DNA of 64,000 bases, from NCBI RefSeq assembly GCF_008107635.1, contig NZ_SDGZ01000004.1:62001-126000 (forward strand). Direction: 5' to 3'. Positions 18,437 through 26,831 of this stretch are shown here, in pieces (the stretch's first letter is position 1; each line of letters starts with the position of its first letter). The position numbers and the translations under genes were made by a program. The notes under the pieces are model-generated. The model worked only from the letters and a program-made list of their open reading frames with translations, was not told the DNA's origin and did no database searches. The DNA is from Weissella muntiaci. Its GTDB lineage: Bacteria; Bacillota; Bacilli; Lactobacillales; Lactobacillaceae.

Positions 18437-18477
18437 CCACATCCTTATGCTGCCAGGCGAGGGGATGTGGATTTTTT
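18437..18477. terminator. Hairpin between cargo gene and integrase
   Basis: CCACATCC and GGATGTGG form a perfect 8-bp stem around 18 bases, and ATTTTTTAAT follows on the plus strand. The T run suits plus-strand transcripts; the minus-strand cargo gene ends against the same hairpin, so it may insulate in both directions. A decayed copy is visible near 56430-56465. Confidence 0.6.
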
Positions 18478-19351
18478 AATTTTCTGTCCAAGTATTTGCC
18501 AAATCTTTGACTTTAAAAGGACGATAAACTTGTTGATTACTCATAATTGTAGAAATATTGTAATTAGACTTTAAAGCATAATTTCCGTTTTTATCTTTAA
18601 CAGAAATATCAATGGAATCAAATTTATTCAATGTGTCGCCAGCTTTTTTCTGCAAAGCGCCAAGAACGCCTGCTACTACAGTGCGAACATCATCATTTGA
18701 TGTAATAGTAATTACGCCAGTGTACGGTTCGGATTCATAGGAACCATTTACATTTACATCTGAATAATCGGTGTTATCGGTAATTAAGGACTTTATAGTT
18801 GAATCTAAATTCTCAAAGTTTGCTGAACTTGAAGTGTCGGAAGAATCTGTTTCAGTTGTAGACGATGAACTTGAGCTAGATGCCAAAAAATCGCGATATT
18901 TAGAATATTCATTAGTAATTTCGATGTTTTGTAAATTAGTCTTACGATTTTTCTTAGTAGCTTTGATGGCGAGGTTGAAACCCGCTACTTTATCAGCTTG
19001 ACTATTTTTTGTTAAATCTAAATTGATAGTAGTCTTTTTTCCGTTGCTTATGAAAGATGCAAATTCATGTTCCTTATTATATTGAAATCCACCATTATAC
19101 ATGATAATTTTAGAACCCTTCTCAGCAGTCAATGATATTTGAAATTGACCATTGATGTCGGTTTTGTTATCGTAACCTTCGTATTGTTTTGGAATCTCTA
19201 AACTAACTTTTTTCTGAACGGACTTCTTATGTATTTTATTTTTATTATCATTGTTAATATTTGCGGATAGAACCAATCCAATAATTATTAGTAAAAATAT
19301 GCTTATATAAAAAATCGGATTTTTTGATATTTTCTTGAATTTATCCAACAT
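18476..19351 (-). CDS. Membrane-anchored prophage cargo protein of unknown function
   Basis: About 291 residues: a membrane helix near residues 12-28 (FYISIFLLIIIGLVLSA), a beta-rich extracytoplasmic region to about 160, a Ser/Thr/Asp linker (SSSSSSSTTETDSSDTSSS) and a second small domain at the C-terminus. I do not recognise a family. It lies between integrase and immA, the usual place for genes expressed in the lysogen, so superinfection exclusion or surface change is possible but unproven. ATG 19351 is preferred because AGGAGT lies nine bases upstream; ATG 19360 touches that site. The cargo-associated repeat precedes it. Confidence 0.75.
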   Translation of the reverse strand: MLDKFKKISKNPIFYISIFLLIIIGLVLSANINNDNKNKIHKKSVQKKVSLEIPKQYEGYDNKTDINGQFQISLTAEKGSKIIMYNGGFQYNKEHEFASFISNGKKTTINLDLTKNSQADKVAGFNLAIKATKKNRKTNLQNIEITNEYSKYRDFLASSSSSSSTTETDSSDTSSSANFENLDSTIKSLITDNTDYSDVNVNGSYESEPYTGVITITSNDDVRTVVAGVLGALQKKAGDTLNKFDSIDISVKDKNGNYALKSNYNISTIMSNQQVYRPFKVKDLANTWTEN

Positions 19352-19360
19352 TAAACCCAT

Positions 19361-19398
19361 ACTCCTAAGCTTTTAACGTGGATCATTTTTGCACGTAT
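19361..19398. repeat. Cargo-associated repeat, copy A
   Basis: It contains GCTTTTAACGTGGATCAT and then TTGCACGTAT. Close copies lie at 57307, 59504 and 61099, and a partial one at 61350. It sits between the immA stop and the ribosome site of the cargo gene. Read on the minus strand it has ACGTG and CACGT arms 11 bases apart. Confidence 0.85.
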
Positions 19399-19401
19399 AT
19401 T

Positions 19402-19824
19402 TTAAACTGATTCTATTGCTTCATGAACTATATCTTCAAATGCTGAAGGTAACCCAAATTCACCCATGAAGTTTATATAATTACGGCTATACATTGGCAC
19501 ATCAAAATACATAATTGAAGCAATAATTTTAGAAGCACCATAGTGTGCTCTTCGTTCCTCATATTTCTCACTCAATGGGGAGAAAGCATAAGCTTTCTGA
19601 TCTTCCAAATCACCATATAGTAGGTGAGCCAACTCATGAGCTAACCTAAATACAATTGAGAAACTTGTCACATAATTTTTATTCAAAAAAATAATATTAT
19701 CCCCAGCGATTGCCAAATCGGGCTCATCATCTTTTCTATCTACTACAATAATTTCAATGCCATTTCTTGATGCAATCGTTGATAATTGAGAATACATTTC
19801 TTGCTGGAAGTAACTTAGGTTCAT
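19402..19824 (-). CDS. ImmA/IrrE-family metallopeptidase
   Basis: A 140-residue protein with the zinc motif HELAH at residues 63-67, inside FRLAHELAHLLYGD. In the ImmR/ImmA systems of integrative elements this protease cleaves the repressor after DNA damage and starts induction. It lies two bases after the repressor gene, so the two are cotranscribed and translationally linked. A close homologue lies in the downstream remnant at 61443-61892. At 140 residues it is a minimal version with only the peptidase domain. Confidence 0.88.
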   Translation of the reverse strand: MNLSYFQQEMYSQLSTIASRNGIEIIVVDRKDDEPDLAIAGDNIIFLNKNYVTSFSIVFRLAHELAHLLYGDLEDQKAYAFSPLSEKYEERRAHYGASKIIASIMYFDVPMYSRNYINFMGEFGLPSAFEDIVHEAIESV

Positions 19825-19826
19825 AA

Positions 19827-20177
19827 TCAGTTGCCTCGCATCTTACGAATTTGACGTATCTGATCAATGATGAAATCGCGATACTCATCGCTGATCTCTT
19901 GACCATCAAACTTCAAAATTATACTATCGTCCTCCAAATCAACTTCTTTTTGCTCGTCCTTAGCAGGATGCGGATTTTTTTCGTCAGTGTTACCTAGTAG
20001 GTAATCAACAGACACGTTCAATTTTTCAGCGACCGCACTTAAAGCGGTTGCACTAGGCTGGTTTGATTTCCAGCCGTAAATTACATTTTGGGATAGTCCA
20101 GCAGCTTCGGCTAGTGTTTTCAAACTACTGTAACCTTGCTTTTTGGAAGTTTCTTTTACACGTTCAAAAATAGTCAT
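19827..20177 (-). CDS. Phage repressor, XRE-type HTH (ImmR-like)
   Basis: A 116-residue repressor with an N-terminal helix-turn-helix (residues about 8-65; SLKTLAEAAGLSQNVIYGW carries the two helices) and VSVDYLLGNTDEK at its end. There is no LexA/CI-type self-cleaving domain; instead a short acidic C-terminal tail precedes an ImmA-like protease gene, so induction probably works by ImmA cleavage. It is divergent from the Cro-like gene across a 278-base operator region. The remnant repressor at 61892 shares its tail but differs in the recognition helix. Confidence 0.9.
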   Translation of the reverse strand: MTIFERVKETSKKQGYSSLKTLAEAAGLSQNVIYGWKSNQPSATALSAVAEKLNVSVDYLLGNTDEKNPHPAKDEQKEVDLEDDSIILKFDGQEISDEYRDFIIDQIRQIRKMRGN

Positions 20178-20455
20178 ATCAATACCTCTAAAGACACTGA
20201 ATAAAAATCACACATTTATTTGATTAAAAAGGTTGCAATCACAAATATATGTGCTAATATTATTCATGTACCTAAGTTCTTTTAAAAAATGGTGCATAAA
20301 ACAAAAGCAATAAAAACCAGTAGGACGGTGAAATTAGTTGCTTAATGTTTGTTTTATTGCGCTTATTTATGTGTATATCTTAGCACATATTTATGTGAAG
20401 GTAAACAAAATAAAAGAATAAAAGTACACCAAATAATAAAAGGAGGTTTATATAT
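20178..20455. promoter_or_regulatory. Genetic switch region of the intact prophage
   Basis: This divergent intergenic region holds palindromes of the form CACATA-NN-TATGTG: a perfect one at 20384-20397, one with a single mismatch at 20240-20253, a weaker half-match at 20360-20373 and a related CACATTTATT at 20211. They are placed on both the repressor side and the Cro side, as for a lambda-like switch. AAAGGAGG lies before the Cro-like start. Confidence 0.75.
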
Positions 20456-20686
20456 ATGGTGGCAGTAACGATTGACCGAAGGTATTTATCGCGAGTTGGA
20501 CGATTGATTGGCAAAATTTTTGAAGCAAAGAAAATTGCTGGGATTAATGAAACAAAGGTAGCAGACTACCTTGGAATTTCCATGACCACATGGAATAACG
20601 TAAAGAACGGAACAGCGGGTACAGATACTGCTGAACGAGTTCTTAACGGTGCTGAAAAATATGTAGATGGAATTTTGAATCAATAA
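20456..20686 (+). CDS. Cro-like small DNA-binding protein
   Basis: A 76-residue protein with a probable helix-turn-helix (TKVADYLGISMTTWNNVKNG, about residues 34-53). It is the first gene on the lytic side, directly opposite the repressor, and follows a strong AAAGGAGG ribosome site. Position and size suggest a Cro-type antirepressor that competes for the switch operators. The long reverse-strand frame over it is a shadow. Confidence 0.75.
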   Translation: MVAVTIDRRYLSRVGRLIGKIFEAKKIAGINETKVADYLGISMTTWNNVKNGTAGTDTAERVLNGAEKYVDGILNQ

Positions 20687-20698
20687 TGGGGTTGGATG

Positions 20699-20920
20699 AT
20701 GTCTAAGAAAATGTCGGAAATACAAGATAGAGGATTGCCTGTCTTGAATATAGATGAAATTGCGAAATTTTATTTTGGGCATAACGCAACATGGTTTAAC
20801 ACAAATATGCGTAACAATCCTAAATTTACAAGGAATGTTCCAAATATAGGGTTGAAGCGTCCGGAGTGGAAACGATCGGATGTAGCAAGGTTCGTTAAGC
20901 AGTCTAGTTGGACACAATGA
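20699..20920 (+). CDS. DUF771-family phage protein
   Basis: A 73-residue protein typical of DUF771 in phages of lactic acid bacteria: RGLPVLNIDEIAKFYFGHNATWFN and a C-terminal WKRSDVARFVKQS. The arrangement resembles a winged-helix excisionase-like DNA-binding fold, but the role is not established. It lies just after the Cro-like gene. The remnant has a close copy at 63402-63620. I chose the second ATG (20699), which gives better spacing from GGGGTTGG and the same N-terminus as the copy. Confidence 0.8.
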   Translation: MSKKMSEIQDRGLPVLNIDEIAKFYFGHNATWFNTNMRNNPKFTRNVPNIGLKRPEWKRSDVARFVKQSSWTQ

Positions 20921-20934
20921 AGGGAGGTGAGTAC

Positions 20935-21087
20935 ATGTTATCTGGCACATTTGCAGCATTATTCGGAATAGTAGTAATCGCAATTTCAGGTTTGAAGTTT
21001 CTATATATAGAAAATCACAGACCTGTGTATTACGTAGAAGGCACAAAAAAGCACACAGCGGCCGGCAAGCATACTGTGTGCAAGTAA
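20935..21087 (+). CDS. Small single-helix membrane peptide (50 aa)
   Basis: GGGAGGTGAG precedes the ATG by 4 bases. The first 23 residues form a hydrophobic helix (FAALFGIVVIAISGLKFLY) followed by a basic tail ending in KHTVCK. No family recognised. It lies between the DUF771 and DUF1351 genes in the early operon. Confidence 0.65.
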   Translation: MLSGTFAALFGIVVIAISGLKFLYIENHRPVYYVEGTKKHTAAGKHTVCK

Positions 21088-21162
21088 ATTTATCACATAA
21101 CTCAAATCTACTCTTTGAGTTTATCACTTAGGGTAGATTGTCGCAAAAGAAAGAGGACATCA

Positions 21163-22068
21163 ATGAGTAATGAACTCGCAGAGATCTCCATCAATGCAAC
21201 GCCAGCCAATGTGAACGTTGCGAACTTGGATCAGTTGAAGGCTGCAACGCTGGAGACTGTTAATAAGTACAAATCATTTCCGGTGGCTCAACAAACCGAA
21301 AAGGGTGCTAAAGACATTCGCAAAGAGTTGAATGCGATCTTACAAAGTATTAAGCGCCAACGTATCGACACTGAGAAGGCTTTGTTAGGCAACTGGCCAA
21401 GTACCAAAGAACAACTGGTTGAGTTGGAAAAGATCGTTAAAGAGGGTGCTGATTTAATTGGTGACCAGCTTAAAGAGTTGGATGAAACACGTAAGGAAAA
21501 CAAGCGCCAAATGATCAACAAAGAGATTGCAAAAATCTCCGAAGCTTATCCGCTGGTGCATGAAGAAATCGTGTTCGATGAACGATGGCTGAATAAATCT
21601 TATTCATGGCCTCAAATGTTAGAGGACATTAACCATCAATTTGAAAACATCAGCGAGCGAATTTCACAGGCAATTGAGCTTGAAAAATTACGATCTAATG
21701 AAATCAAGAACTACGCCGAAAAGTTGAACGTTGAGGCTGACGGCTATATCCATTTGTTGGAAACAATGGACGTTGATGCAGTTAAACAAAAGATGGATTT
21801 TGACGCATCAGCGGCTAAAGCAGCGATCGAAGCTAAGCATGAAGAAGTTGAGCGAGAACGGCAACAGCAGCAAGAGAAGGTCGATCAGGCCACACAAGTT
21901 GGTGACAAACTGATTGATTCTGACACAGGCGAAGTTGTGGAACAAAAGGAAATCAAGCAGTTTGCTAACTTTAATTTCCGAGTAAGCCACATTACACCTG
22001 AACAATTTGACTTTATCAAGCGTGGCTTTGAACAAATGGAGATCGACTTTTCTTATAAGGAGGTCTAA
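21163..22068 (+). CDS. DUF1351 phage recombination-module protein
   Basis: A 301-residue, highly charged, coiled-coil-rich protein. Its N-terminus (ISINATPANVNVANLDQLKAA) and the region VEKIVKEGADLI fit DUF1351, which in phages of lactic acid bacteria precedes the recombination ATPase and single-strand-binding genes. The exact function is not established. I chose ATG 21163, preceded by AAAGAGGACATCA; an upstream in-frame start at 21115 adds a basic leader without a ribosome site. Its stop abuts the next gene, whose ribosome site GGAGG lies inside its final codons. Confidence 0.78.
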   Translation: MSNELAEISINATPANVNVANLDQLKAATLETVNKYKSFPVAQQTEKGAKDIRKELNAILQSIKRQRIDTEKALLGNWPSTKEQLVELEKIVKEGADLIGDQLKELDETRKENKRQMINKEIAKISEAYPLVHEEIVFDERWLNKSYSWPQMLEDINHQFENISERISQAIELEKLRSNEIKNYAEKLNVEADGYIHLLETMDVDAVKQKMDFDASAAKAAIEAKHEEVERERQQQQEKVDQATQVGDKLIDSDTGEVVEQKEIKQFANFNFRVSHITPEQFDFIKRGFEQMEIDFSYKEV

Positions 22069-22734
22069 ATGCAACTTCTAAATTCTAGTCAAATAACCTC
22101 AAGTAACACACTTTGGATGATCTACGGTGATCCGGGAGTCGGAAAGACATCACTCGTGAAAAATCATCCAGCGACACACAAATTGGTAATAACCTTCGAT
22201 CAATCCCATGAGGTACTTCGGGGAATTGAAGGAGTTGATGTCATGGTTCCAAGCATTGAAGAGCTAAAAGAAATGCACAATATTTTACCAAGTGTTATCG
22301 CAGAAGCAGCCGCTCGTGGCTACGGCTTAATTGTTCTTGATAATGTTTCAAATGTATCGGAAACAATCCTTGATACATTGAAATCACAGTATAAGGACAA
22401 TAGATTGGCTTACGTTGATCTACAAAATTGGTTTAGGCAATTAGCGCAATATATGAAAACATTGCCTGTTGAATTTCTAGTCACAGCTTGGGAATCGGCT
22501 GAACAAGAAGTGATCGGAGTTAATACAATAACTCGGTATAAGCCAACAATGAATGCCAAAACACGTTCAATGTTTACAGGGCTTTTTGATTTTGTTGGAC
22601 GATTGCACATTAATAGCGACAACGATCGAATAATCACAACAGCGCCAAACGAATATACATTTAGTAAAAATCGTTTATCAGATAAATCAGAATTTCTAGC
22701 AACAGAATTATGGAAACAAAAGGAGAATAACTAA
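22069..22734 (+). CDS. Sak4-like RecA-fold phage ATPase (AAA_24)
   Basis: A 221-residue P-loop protein. Walker A is YGDPGVGKTSLVKN near residue 19 and the Walker B strand is GLIVLDNVSN near 84. Such proteins sit with DUF669 in phage recombination operons and are thought to act as single-strand annealing or strand-exchange ATPases like Sak4. It begins the base after the DUF1351 stop and overlaps the DUF669 start by one base, so expression is tightly coupled. Confidence 0.85.
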   Translation: MQLLNSSQITSSNTLWMIYGDPGVGKTSLVKNHPATHKLVITFDQSHEVLRGIEGVDVMVPSIEELKEMHNILPSVIAEAAARGYGLIVLDNVSNVSETILDTLKSQYKDNRLAYVDLQNWFRQLAQYMKTLPVEFLVTAWESAEQEVIGVNTITRYKPTMNAKTRSMFTGLFDFVGRLHINSDNDRIITTAPNEYTFSKNRLSDKSEFLATELWKQKENN

Positions 22735-23444
22735 TGACATTTACAGCAGACTCAACAAAGAAGCAAGGTGGACAAATCATTTCTTACGCTGGTAAGTACA
22801 ATGTAGAAATCACTGACGCAGTGTACAGCGTTTCTAAAAGTTCAGGTAACGAAATGGTTACTATAACTTATAAAGTTCTTGATGGAACTGAAGCAGAGAA
22901 TATTATTCCTTATGATATGTTGATCGACGATAGAGCCGATGATGTACCCGGAGCGACAAAGACATTCTTTGCTTACAAGAAGATTAATTCATTCTTAGTT
23001 GATGGTTTGGGACTAGCAGATGGAACACCATTTGAATTGAAGGACGCGAAAACGTTGCTAGTTGGAAAGCGACTTTCAGTTAATACGACTTGGCGCGAAA
23101 ATGAGTTCAACGGTAAGAAAAGCTGGCGAGCAAATGTATCTTCATATCACACAATGTTGCAAGGCGGATCAGAGCCAAATACTGACAAGCCACGCCCAGA
23201 AGCAACTGATTCAGGAACGTCAAATCAAGGTAACGCATTCGGATCACCACAAAATGGTAATGGAGCTTTTGGGGCACCTTCAAATAACAATAACGCTTTT
23301 GGTGGAAGTAATGCGTTTGGTTCTCCAGCATCAATGCCAACAGACAACGATCAACCACCCGCAAACTTTGGAGCACAGCAACCACAACAAGATCCATTCG
23401 GAAATCAAGGCGCAAACTTTGGCGGTGGATTCGGTCAACAATAA
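22734..23444 (+). CDS. DUF669 single-strand-binding-like protein
   Basis: A 236-residue protein: about 145 residues of DUF669 fold (TYKVLDGTEAENIIPYDML, KTLLVGKRLSVNTTW) and then a low-complexity tail rich in Asn, Gly, Phe and Gln with repeated NAFG and FG units. The tail is like the flexible tail of single-strand-binding proteins, which recruits partners by its end; here it ends in GGFGQQ. With the Sak4-like ATPase and RusA it forms a recombination module. Start and stop both overlap the neighbouring genes in TAATG junctions. Confidence 0.82.
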   Translation: MTFTADSTKKQGGQIISYAGKYNVEITDAVYSVSKSSGNEMVTITYKVLDGTEAENIIPYDMLIDDRADDVPGATKTFFAYKKINSFLVDGLGLADGTPFELKDAKTLLVGKRLSVNTTWRENEFNGKKSWRANVSSYHTMLQGGSEPNTDKPRPEATDSGTSNQGNAFGSPQNGNGAFGAPSNNNNAFGGSNAFGSPASMPTDNDQPPANFGAQQPQQDPFGNQGANFGGGFGQQ

Positions 23445-23896
23445 TGATCTATGTACAGGCTGAGGTTGTGCTACCAATGACACATGCATCGGGAAATCAA
23501 ATGGAGCACAACACGCACACTAACACTGTATTCAGAACCGCGGGATATCACAAGTATCAAAAATATATTGTTGATTCGCTGCAAGAATTGGGTGATGAGT
23601 TAGGATGGAAAGTTCCTAAAGGAACTGCACTCCAGCTTAAAATGTTATTCACATATCCTGTCCCAGAATCAAAAGTTAATACGAAAGCTAAGCGAGCAGC
23701 ATTTGAAGCAGGAAAGATTTATCCCATAACGCGAGGCACGGTGGATTTGGATAATTCAACCAAAGCAGCAGCCGACGCATTACAGGAAGCTTTTGATTTT
23801 GATGATTCACAGTTTATTTTTGAAATGCTGGGTAAAAAATACGGATTAGATAACAGACTATATATTGAGATATCAGACGCCGAAGTAGATTGGTAG
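23444..23896 (+). CDS. rusA: RusA-family Holliday junction resolvase
   Basis: A 150-residue RusA-type endonuclease. The metal-binding acidic cluster is visible in GTVDLDNSTKAAADALQ and FDFDDSQFIFEM, and the lysine-rich stretch SKVNTKAKRAAFEAG is the DNA-binding part. It would cut four-way junctions formed by phage recombination or replication before packaging. It follows DUF669 with overlapping stop and start. Confidence 0.88.
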   Translation: MIYVQAEVVLPMTHASGNQMEHNTHTNTVFRTAGYHKYQKYIVDSLQELGDELGWKVPKGTALQLKMLFTYPVPESKVNTKAKRAAFEAGKIYPITRGTVDLDNSTKAAADALQEAFDFDDSQFIFEMLGKKYGLDNRLYIEISDAEVDW

Positions 23897-23915
23897 GCCG
23901 AAGGGGGAAGTGCCC

Positions 23916-24764
23916 ATGATGGCATTTAAAATTGCGGGAAACCGTGGTGCTTATGATGTTGTGGATGATTTCGATATTAAGATATTCATTGAATCGTTGC
24001 CGCTTAAAATTCCACCAATTGTTGATGTTCAAACTTACAAAGACTTTGAAGCTACTTATTTCACGCCTAGCAATTTGATTGAAGGATTAACTAGGCGCCG
24101 TGAAAACATCAAGGATATTCAAGCGATCATCTTTGATTTAGATTTTGTTCCTGATTTGCATGAACTAGATCAAGACTTGATGAAGCTGGTTAATTTCGAC
24201 ATGGAGTTCCATGCTTGGCAAACACCATCATCGCTTGGTAGTTCAAAACATGAGGGCGGCATGAGATTGTATATTCCTTTGAGTGTGCCAATTGAACCGA
24301 AACTTTTGCCGCAAGCTGTGGATGAAATCGTTAAGACTTTCATCTTGGAAGTTGGTATCAACTTACTAAATTATGGAGCCGACATCAAAGCTAGTAAAAC
24401 AGTAGGGCGATTGATGGGACTGCCCTTGCAGCAATACTTAACTTTTAGTTGGTATGGTTCATGGCGATATGCAGTTCAGAGTAAGTACAAAGCACCCAAG
24501 CATAAATCAAGAAAAGGTCGGCAGACTAATCGTGGAGTATCACCCGAAAAGTTTGTTAAGGACTACATGCGAAAGCACAATGTTCCTGAATTAGTTCTTG
24601 GTCACAATGTACACAACACATTGCAACAATTGATCGGGGCATTGTCTAAGGCGGGCTTTGAACAAGAGCAGGCAATTGAGGGATTGGAATTTCTTTCAGG
24701 CATTCCGACGCATGGGATGGGCGATATTGAAAAAGAAGTCATGACATCGAGCGCATACAAATAG
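23916..24764 (+). CDS. Primase-like phage replication protein
   Basis: A 282-residue protein with an acidic strand IIFDLDFVPD near residue 70, HAWQTPSSL and GGMRLYIPLS near 105-125, and a C-terminal helical region. This matches the layout of archaeo-eukaryotic primase-like proteins found beside phage helicases, where the Asp pair binds metal and the His follows, but the assignment is by layout, so function is inferred. AAGGGGGAAG precedes ATG 23916; a GTG at 23910 overlaps that region. It lies 11 bases before the helicase gene. Confidence 0.6.
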   Translation: MMAFKIAGNRGAYDVVDDFDIKIFIESLPLKIPPIVDVQTYKDFEATYFTPSNLIEGLTRRRENIKDIQAIIFDLDFVPDLHELDQDLMKLVNFDMEFHAWQTPSSLGSSKHEGGMRLYIPLSVPIEPKLLPQAVDEIVKTFILEVGINLLNYGADIKASKTVGRLMGLPLQQYLTFSWYGSWRYAVQSKYKAPKHKSRKGRQTNRGVSPEKFVKDYMRKHNVPELVLGHNVHNTLQQLIGALSKAGFEQEQAIEGLEFLSGIPTHGMGDIEKEVMTSSAYK

Positions 24765-24775
24765 GACGGTAACAA

Positions 24776-26722
24776 ATGGAGTTTAAAGAATACAATCCAC
24801 GAGCCGCCAAGAATTATCAATTTCATTTGGAAGTTGTGAATGGTATTTCGCAAAAGCGAGCGGAAGCAATTGCAGGAACTAGATCATTATTCTTGGCATT
24901 GGTTAATGGATATGACGGGAAGGATGATGATAAGCAAGTCATCTACAATGAAAAATCAATTGATTTGTTGACACAGGTTCCAAATATTACTGAGGAGACT
25001 GCTAAACGATACATTGAAGAATACAATAACAATCCGTTTCAAGATGTTAATTGGGAAGTAAAAAAGCAGCTAGATCGCTTGGCACTTGAAAATCCAGAAT
25101 TTGGGCTAAACCAAAATAAGATTTATAAGATTGCCAAAGCAGTTGATGACTTAGAAAACCCATGGAGCGCATATAAAACGGGCGCATTAACTTTTGAGTT
25201 CACGGCAAATATTTACGGTATGTTTACCAAGGATAATTTTGAAAAGCGCAAGAAGGTTTTAGCAGTTTGGAATGCTGAAAATCAGTTGAGAGAAAAGGAA
25301 TCTCAAAACCTAATTACAGTTAAGAAATCTGATTATATTTTGGATGATGATTCTCTAAAGGATTATGGAATTGTTACGCCGTTCATGGACGGTTGGGCGA
25401 GAACTGAAACGTTACGAGCTTACAAGATTGTTAATGATTTGCTAAAAAACAATGTAGGTGTATCGGTAGGACATGAAATTGAAGATGTTGATTTATCTGA
25501 TTTGTTTGATGATCAGAAAGAGGCCGTCGAGAAAATCATGAAGCAACCAATTTCATTCTTAACTGGTTACGCCGGTACAGGTAAAACGTTCGTCATTAAG
25601 AAAGTTTTGGAAGCACTGGGTTATAAGGGCAAGAGCTTATCAAATTATGCAGTTGCAACCGCATTGGCTGGTAAAGCTGTTAAGAATTTCGTTGAAAGTG
25701 TTGATGGAATTAACATCCAGACAACAACAATCACGGGAGTTAGAAAGGTTGATAAGTATCGCAAGTTGTTTGCACACGCAACCACGATTGTTGTTGATGA
25801 ATTTTCAATGATCAGCTTGCAAGACTTAGCCTATCTTTTCAAAATCAATCCAGAAGCACGATACATTTTTATCGGGGATAGTAATCAACTGCCGGCCATT
25901 GGCTTAGATGTATTGCAACGGTTGGAAGACGAGAACTTACTTGTACCAATTAAGCTAACGATCCCAAAACGGCAAGCAGCTGAATCAGGAATTTTCAAAG
26001 ATTCAATGGATGTTATCAAGGGTGAGATGCCAAAATTTGAACATCCAGATAGTACGGCATATTTCAACACGCCGGGTCATGAATGGATGATAGAAGAAAT
26101 TGTTTCAAGGCATCCGAATGCAGATGTATTTCTGACAACTGCAAACGGAGCAAAAGACTTGATCAATGGAATTAAACACCAAGAAATTATTCAACGAACT
26201 CCAGAAGAGGAATTGTTGAATTTCGATGGAAAACAATTCTTTGCACATGGTGACAAAATTATTGTTGGTAAAAATAATCCTGATACTGGATTTATGAATG
26301 GTGATATTTTCATAATCATTCGAGATGAAGACAATGGAAAGTTTTATCTAAACAACATGAAAGGTGAGCGAGCGTTACTTGATGATGCCGGTCAGCCGCT
26401 CGAATTTAACGACATTAATTTTGATTTTCAAAAGCATAAAGCAGAACTTGGATTCGCAATCACTGTTCATAAGTCACAAGGATCAACAATTAATAATGTA
26501 GTTTCGATTCTTGGTTACTCTCGATTGTCTAGCCGCAACATTTTATACACGGCATTAACTCGAGCAAAAGAATCACACGCATTGTATATGCCAAGTAAGA
26601 AAATTCTACAAGGCTATCTTGATACAAAGGTCAGTTACCAATCAATCGACATTGATCAATTAAACCTCGATCTGTTAGAAGAAAATGAGGCAATTGAGAG
26701 GATGAACGGTTACACCCGTTAA
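24776..26722 (+). CDS. RecD-like superfamily 1B helicase
   Basis: A 648-residue helicase. N-terminal helix-hairpin-like regions (QKRAEAIAGT, VPNITEETAKRYIEEY) are followed by motif I LTGYAGTGKTFVIKK near residue 262, motif II VVDEFSMIS near 341, motif III FIGDSNQLPAIG near 364, and C-terminal motifs FAITVHKSQGST and LYTALTRAKE, a close match to RecD2/TraA-type enzymes. It probably unwinds DNA 5' to 3' at the phage replication fork, with the primase-like protein upstream. A long hairpin follows the stop. Confidence 0.88.
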   Translation: MEFKEYNPRAAKNYQFHLEVVNGISQKRAEAIAGTRSLFLALVNGYDGKDDDKQVIYNEKSIDLLTQVPNITEETAKRYIEEYNNNPFQDVNWEVKKQLDRLALENPEFGLNQNKIYKIAKAVDDLENPWSAYKTGALTFEFTANIYGMFTKDNFEKRKKVLAVWNAENQLREKESQNLITVKKSDYILDDDSLKDYGIVTPFMDGWARTETLRAYKIVNDLLKNNVGVSVGHEIEDVDLSDLFDDQKEAVEKIMKQPISFLTGYAGTGKTFVIKKVLEALGYKGKSLSNYAVATALAGKAVKNFVESVDGINIQTTTITGVRKVDKYRKLFAHATTIVVDEFSMISLQDLAYLFKINPEARYIFIGDSNQLPAIGLDVLQRLEDENLLVPIKLTIPKRQAAESGIFKDSMDVIKGEMPKFEHPDSTAYFNTPGHEWMIEEIVSRHPNADVFLTTANGAKDLINGIKHQEIIQRTPEEELLNFDGKQFFAHGDKIIVGKNNPDTGFMNGDIFIIIRDEDNGKFYLNNMKGERALLDDAGQPLEFNDINFDFQKHKAELGFAITVHKSQGSTINNVVSILGYSRLSSRNILYTALTRAKESHALYMPSKKILQGYLDTKVSYQSIDIDQLNLDLLEENEAIERMNGYTR

Positions 26723-26801
26723 ATGTTACAGAACGATTTCAAAACAGGGTTTATATATATATATTTATAAGAACCCTGTTTAGACACACGTTTGTAACAT
26801 A
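26722..26801. other. Nested inverted repeats after the helicase gene
   Basis: AAACAGGGTT (26742-26751) and AACCCTGTTT (26772-26781) form a 10-bp perfect stem around a TA-rich loop of alternating T and A. Outside it, ATGTTACA and TGTAACAT form a second pair of arms. No T run follows, so this is not a plain terminator. A similar AACCCTGTTT next to a TA-rich run occurs in the remnant near 58233-58262. Confidence 0.65.
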
Positions 26802-26831
26802 AATAAGGGGGTGATTGGCGGTGAACTCACC

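Noticed and set aside
20486-21127. A 213-codon minus-strand open frame opposite the Cro-like and DUF771 genes
   Set aside because: Its product is rich in Cys, Arg and Leu with no domain logic, no ribosome site is seen, and it lies opposite two well supported genes. It is a chance frame.
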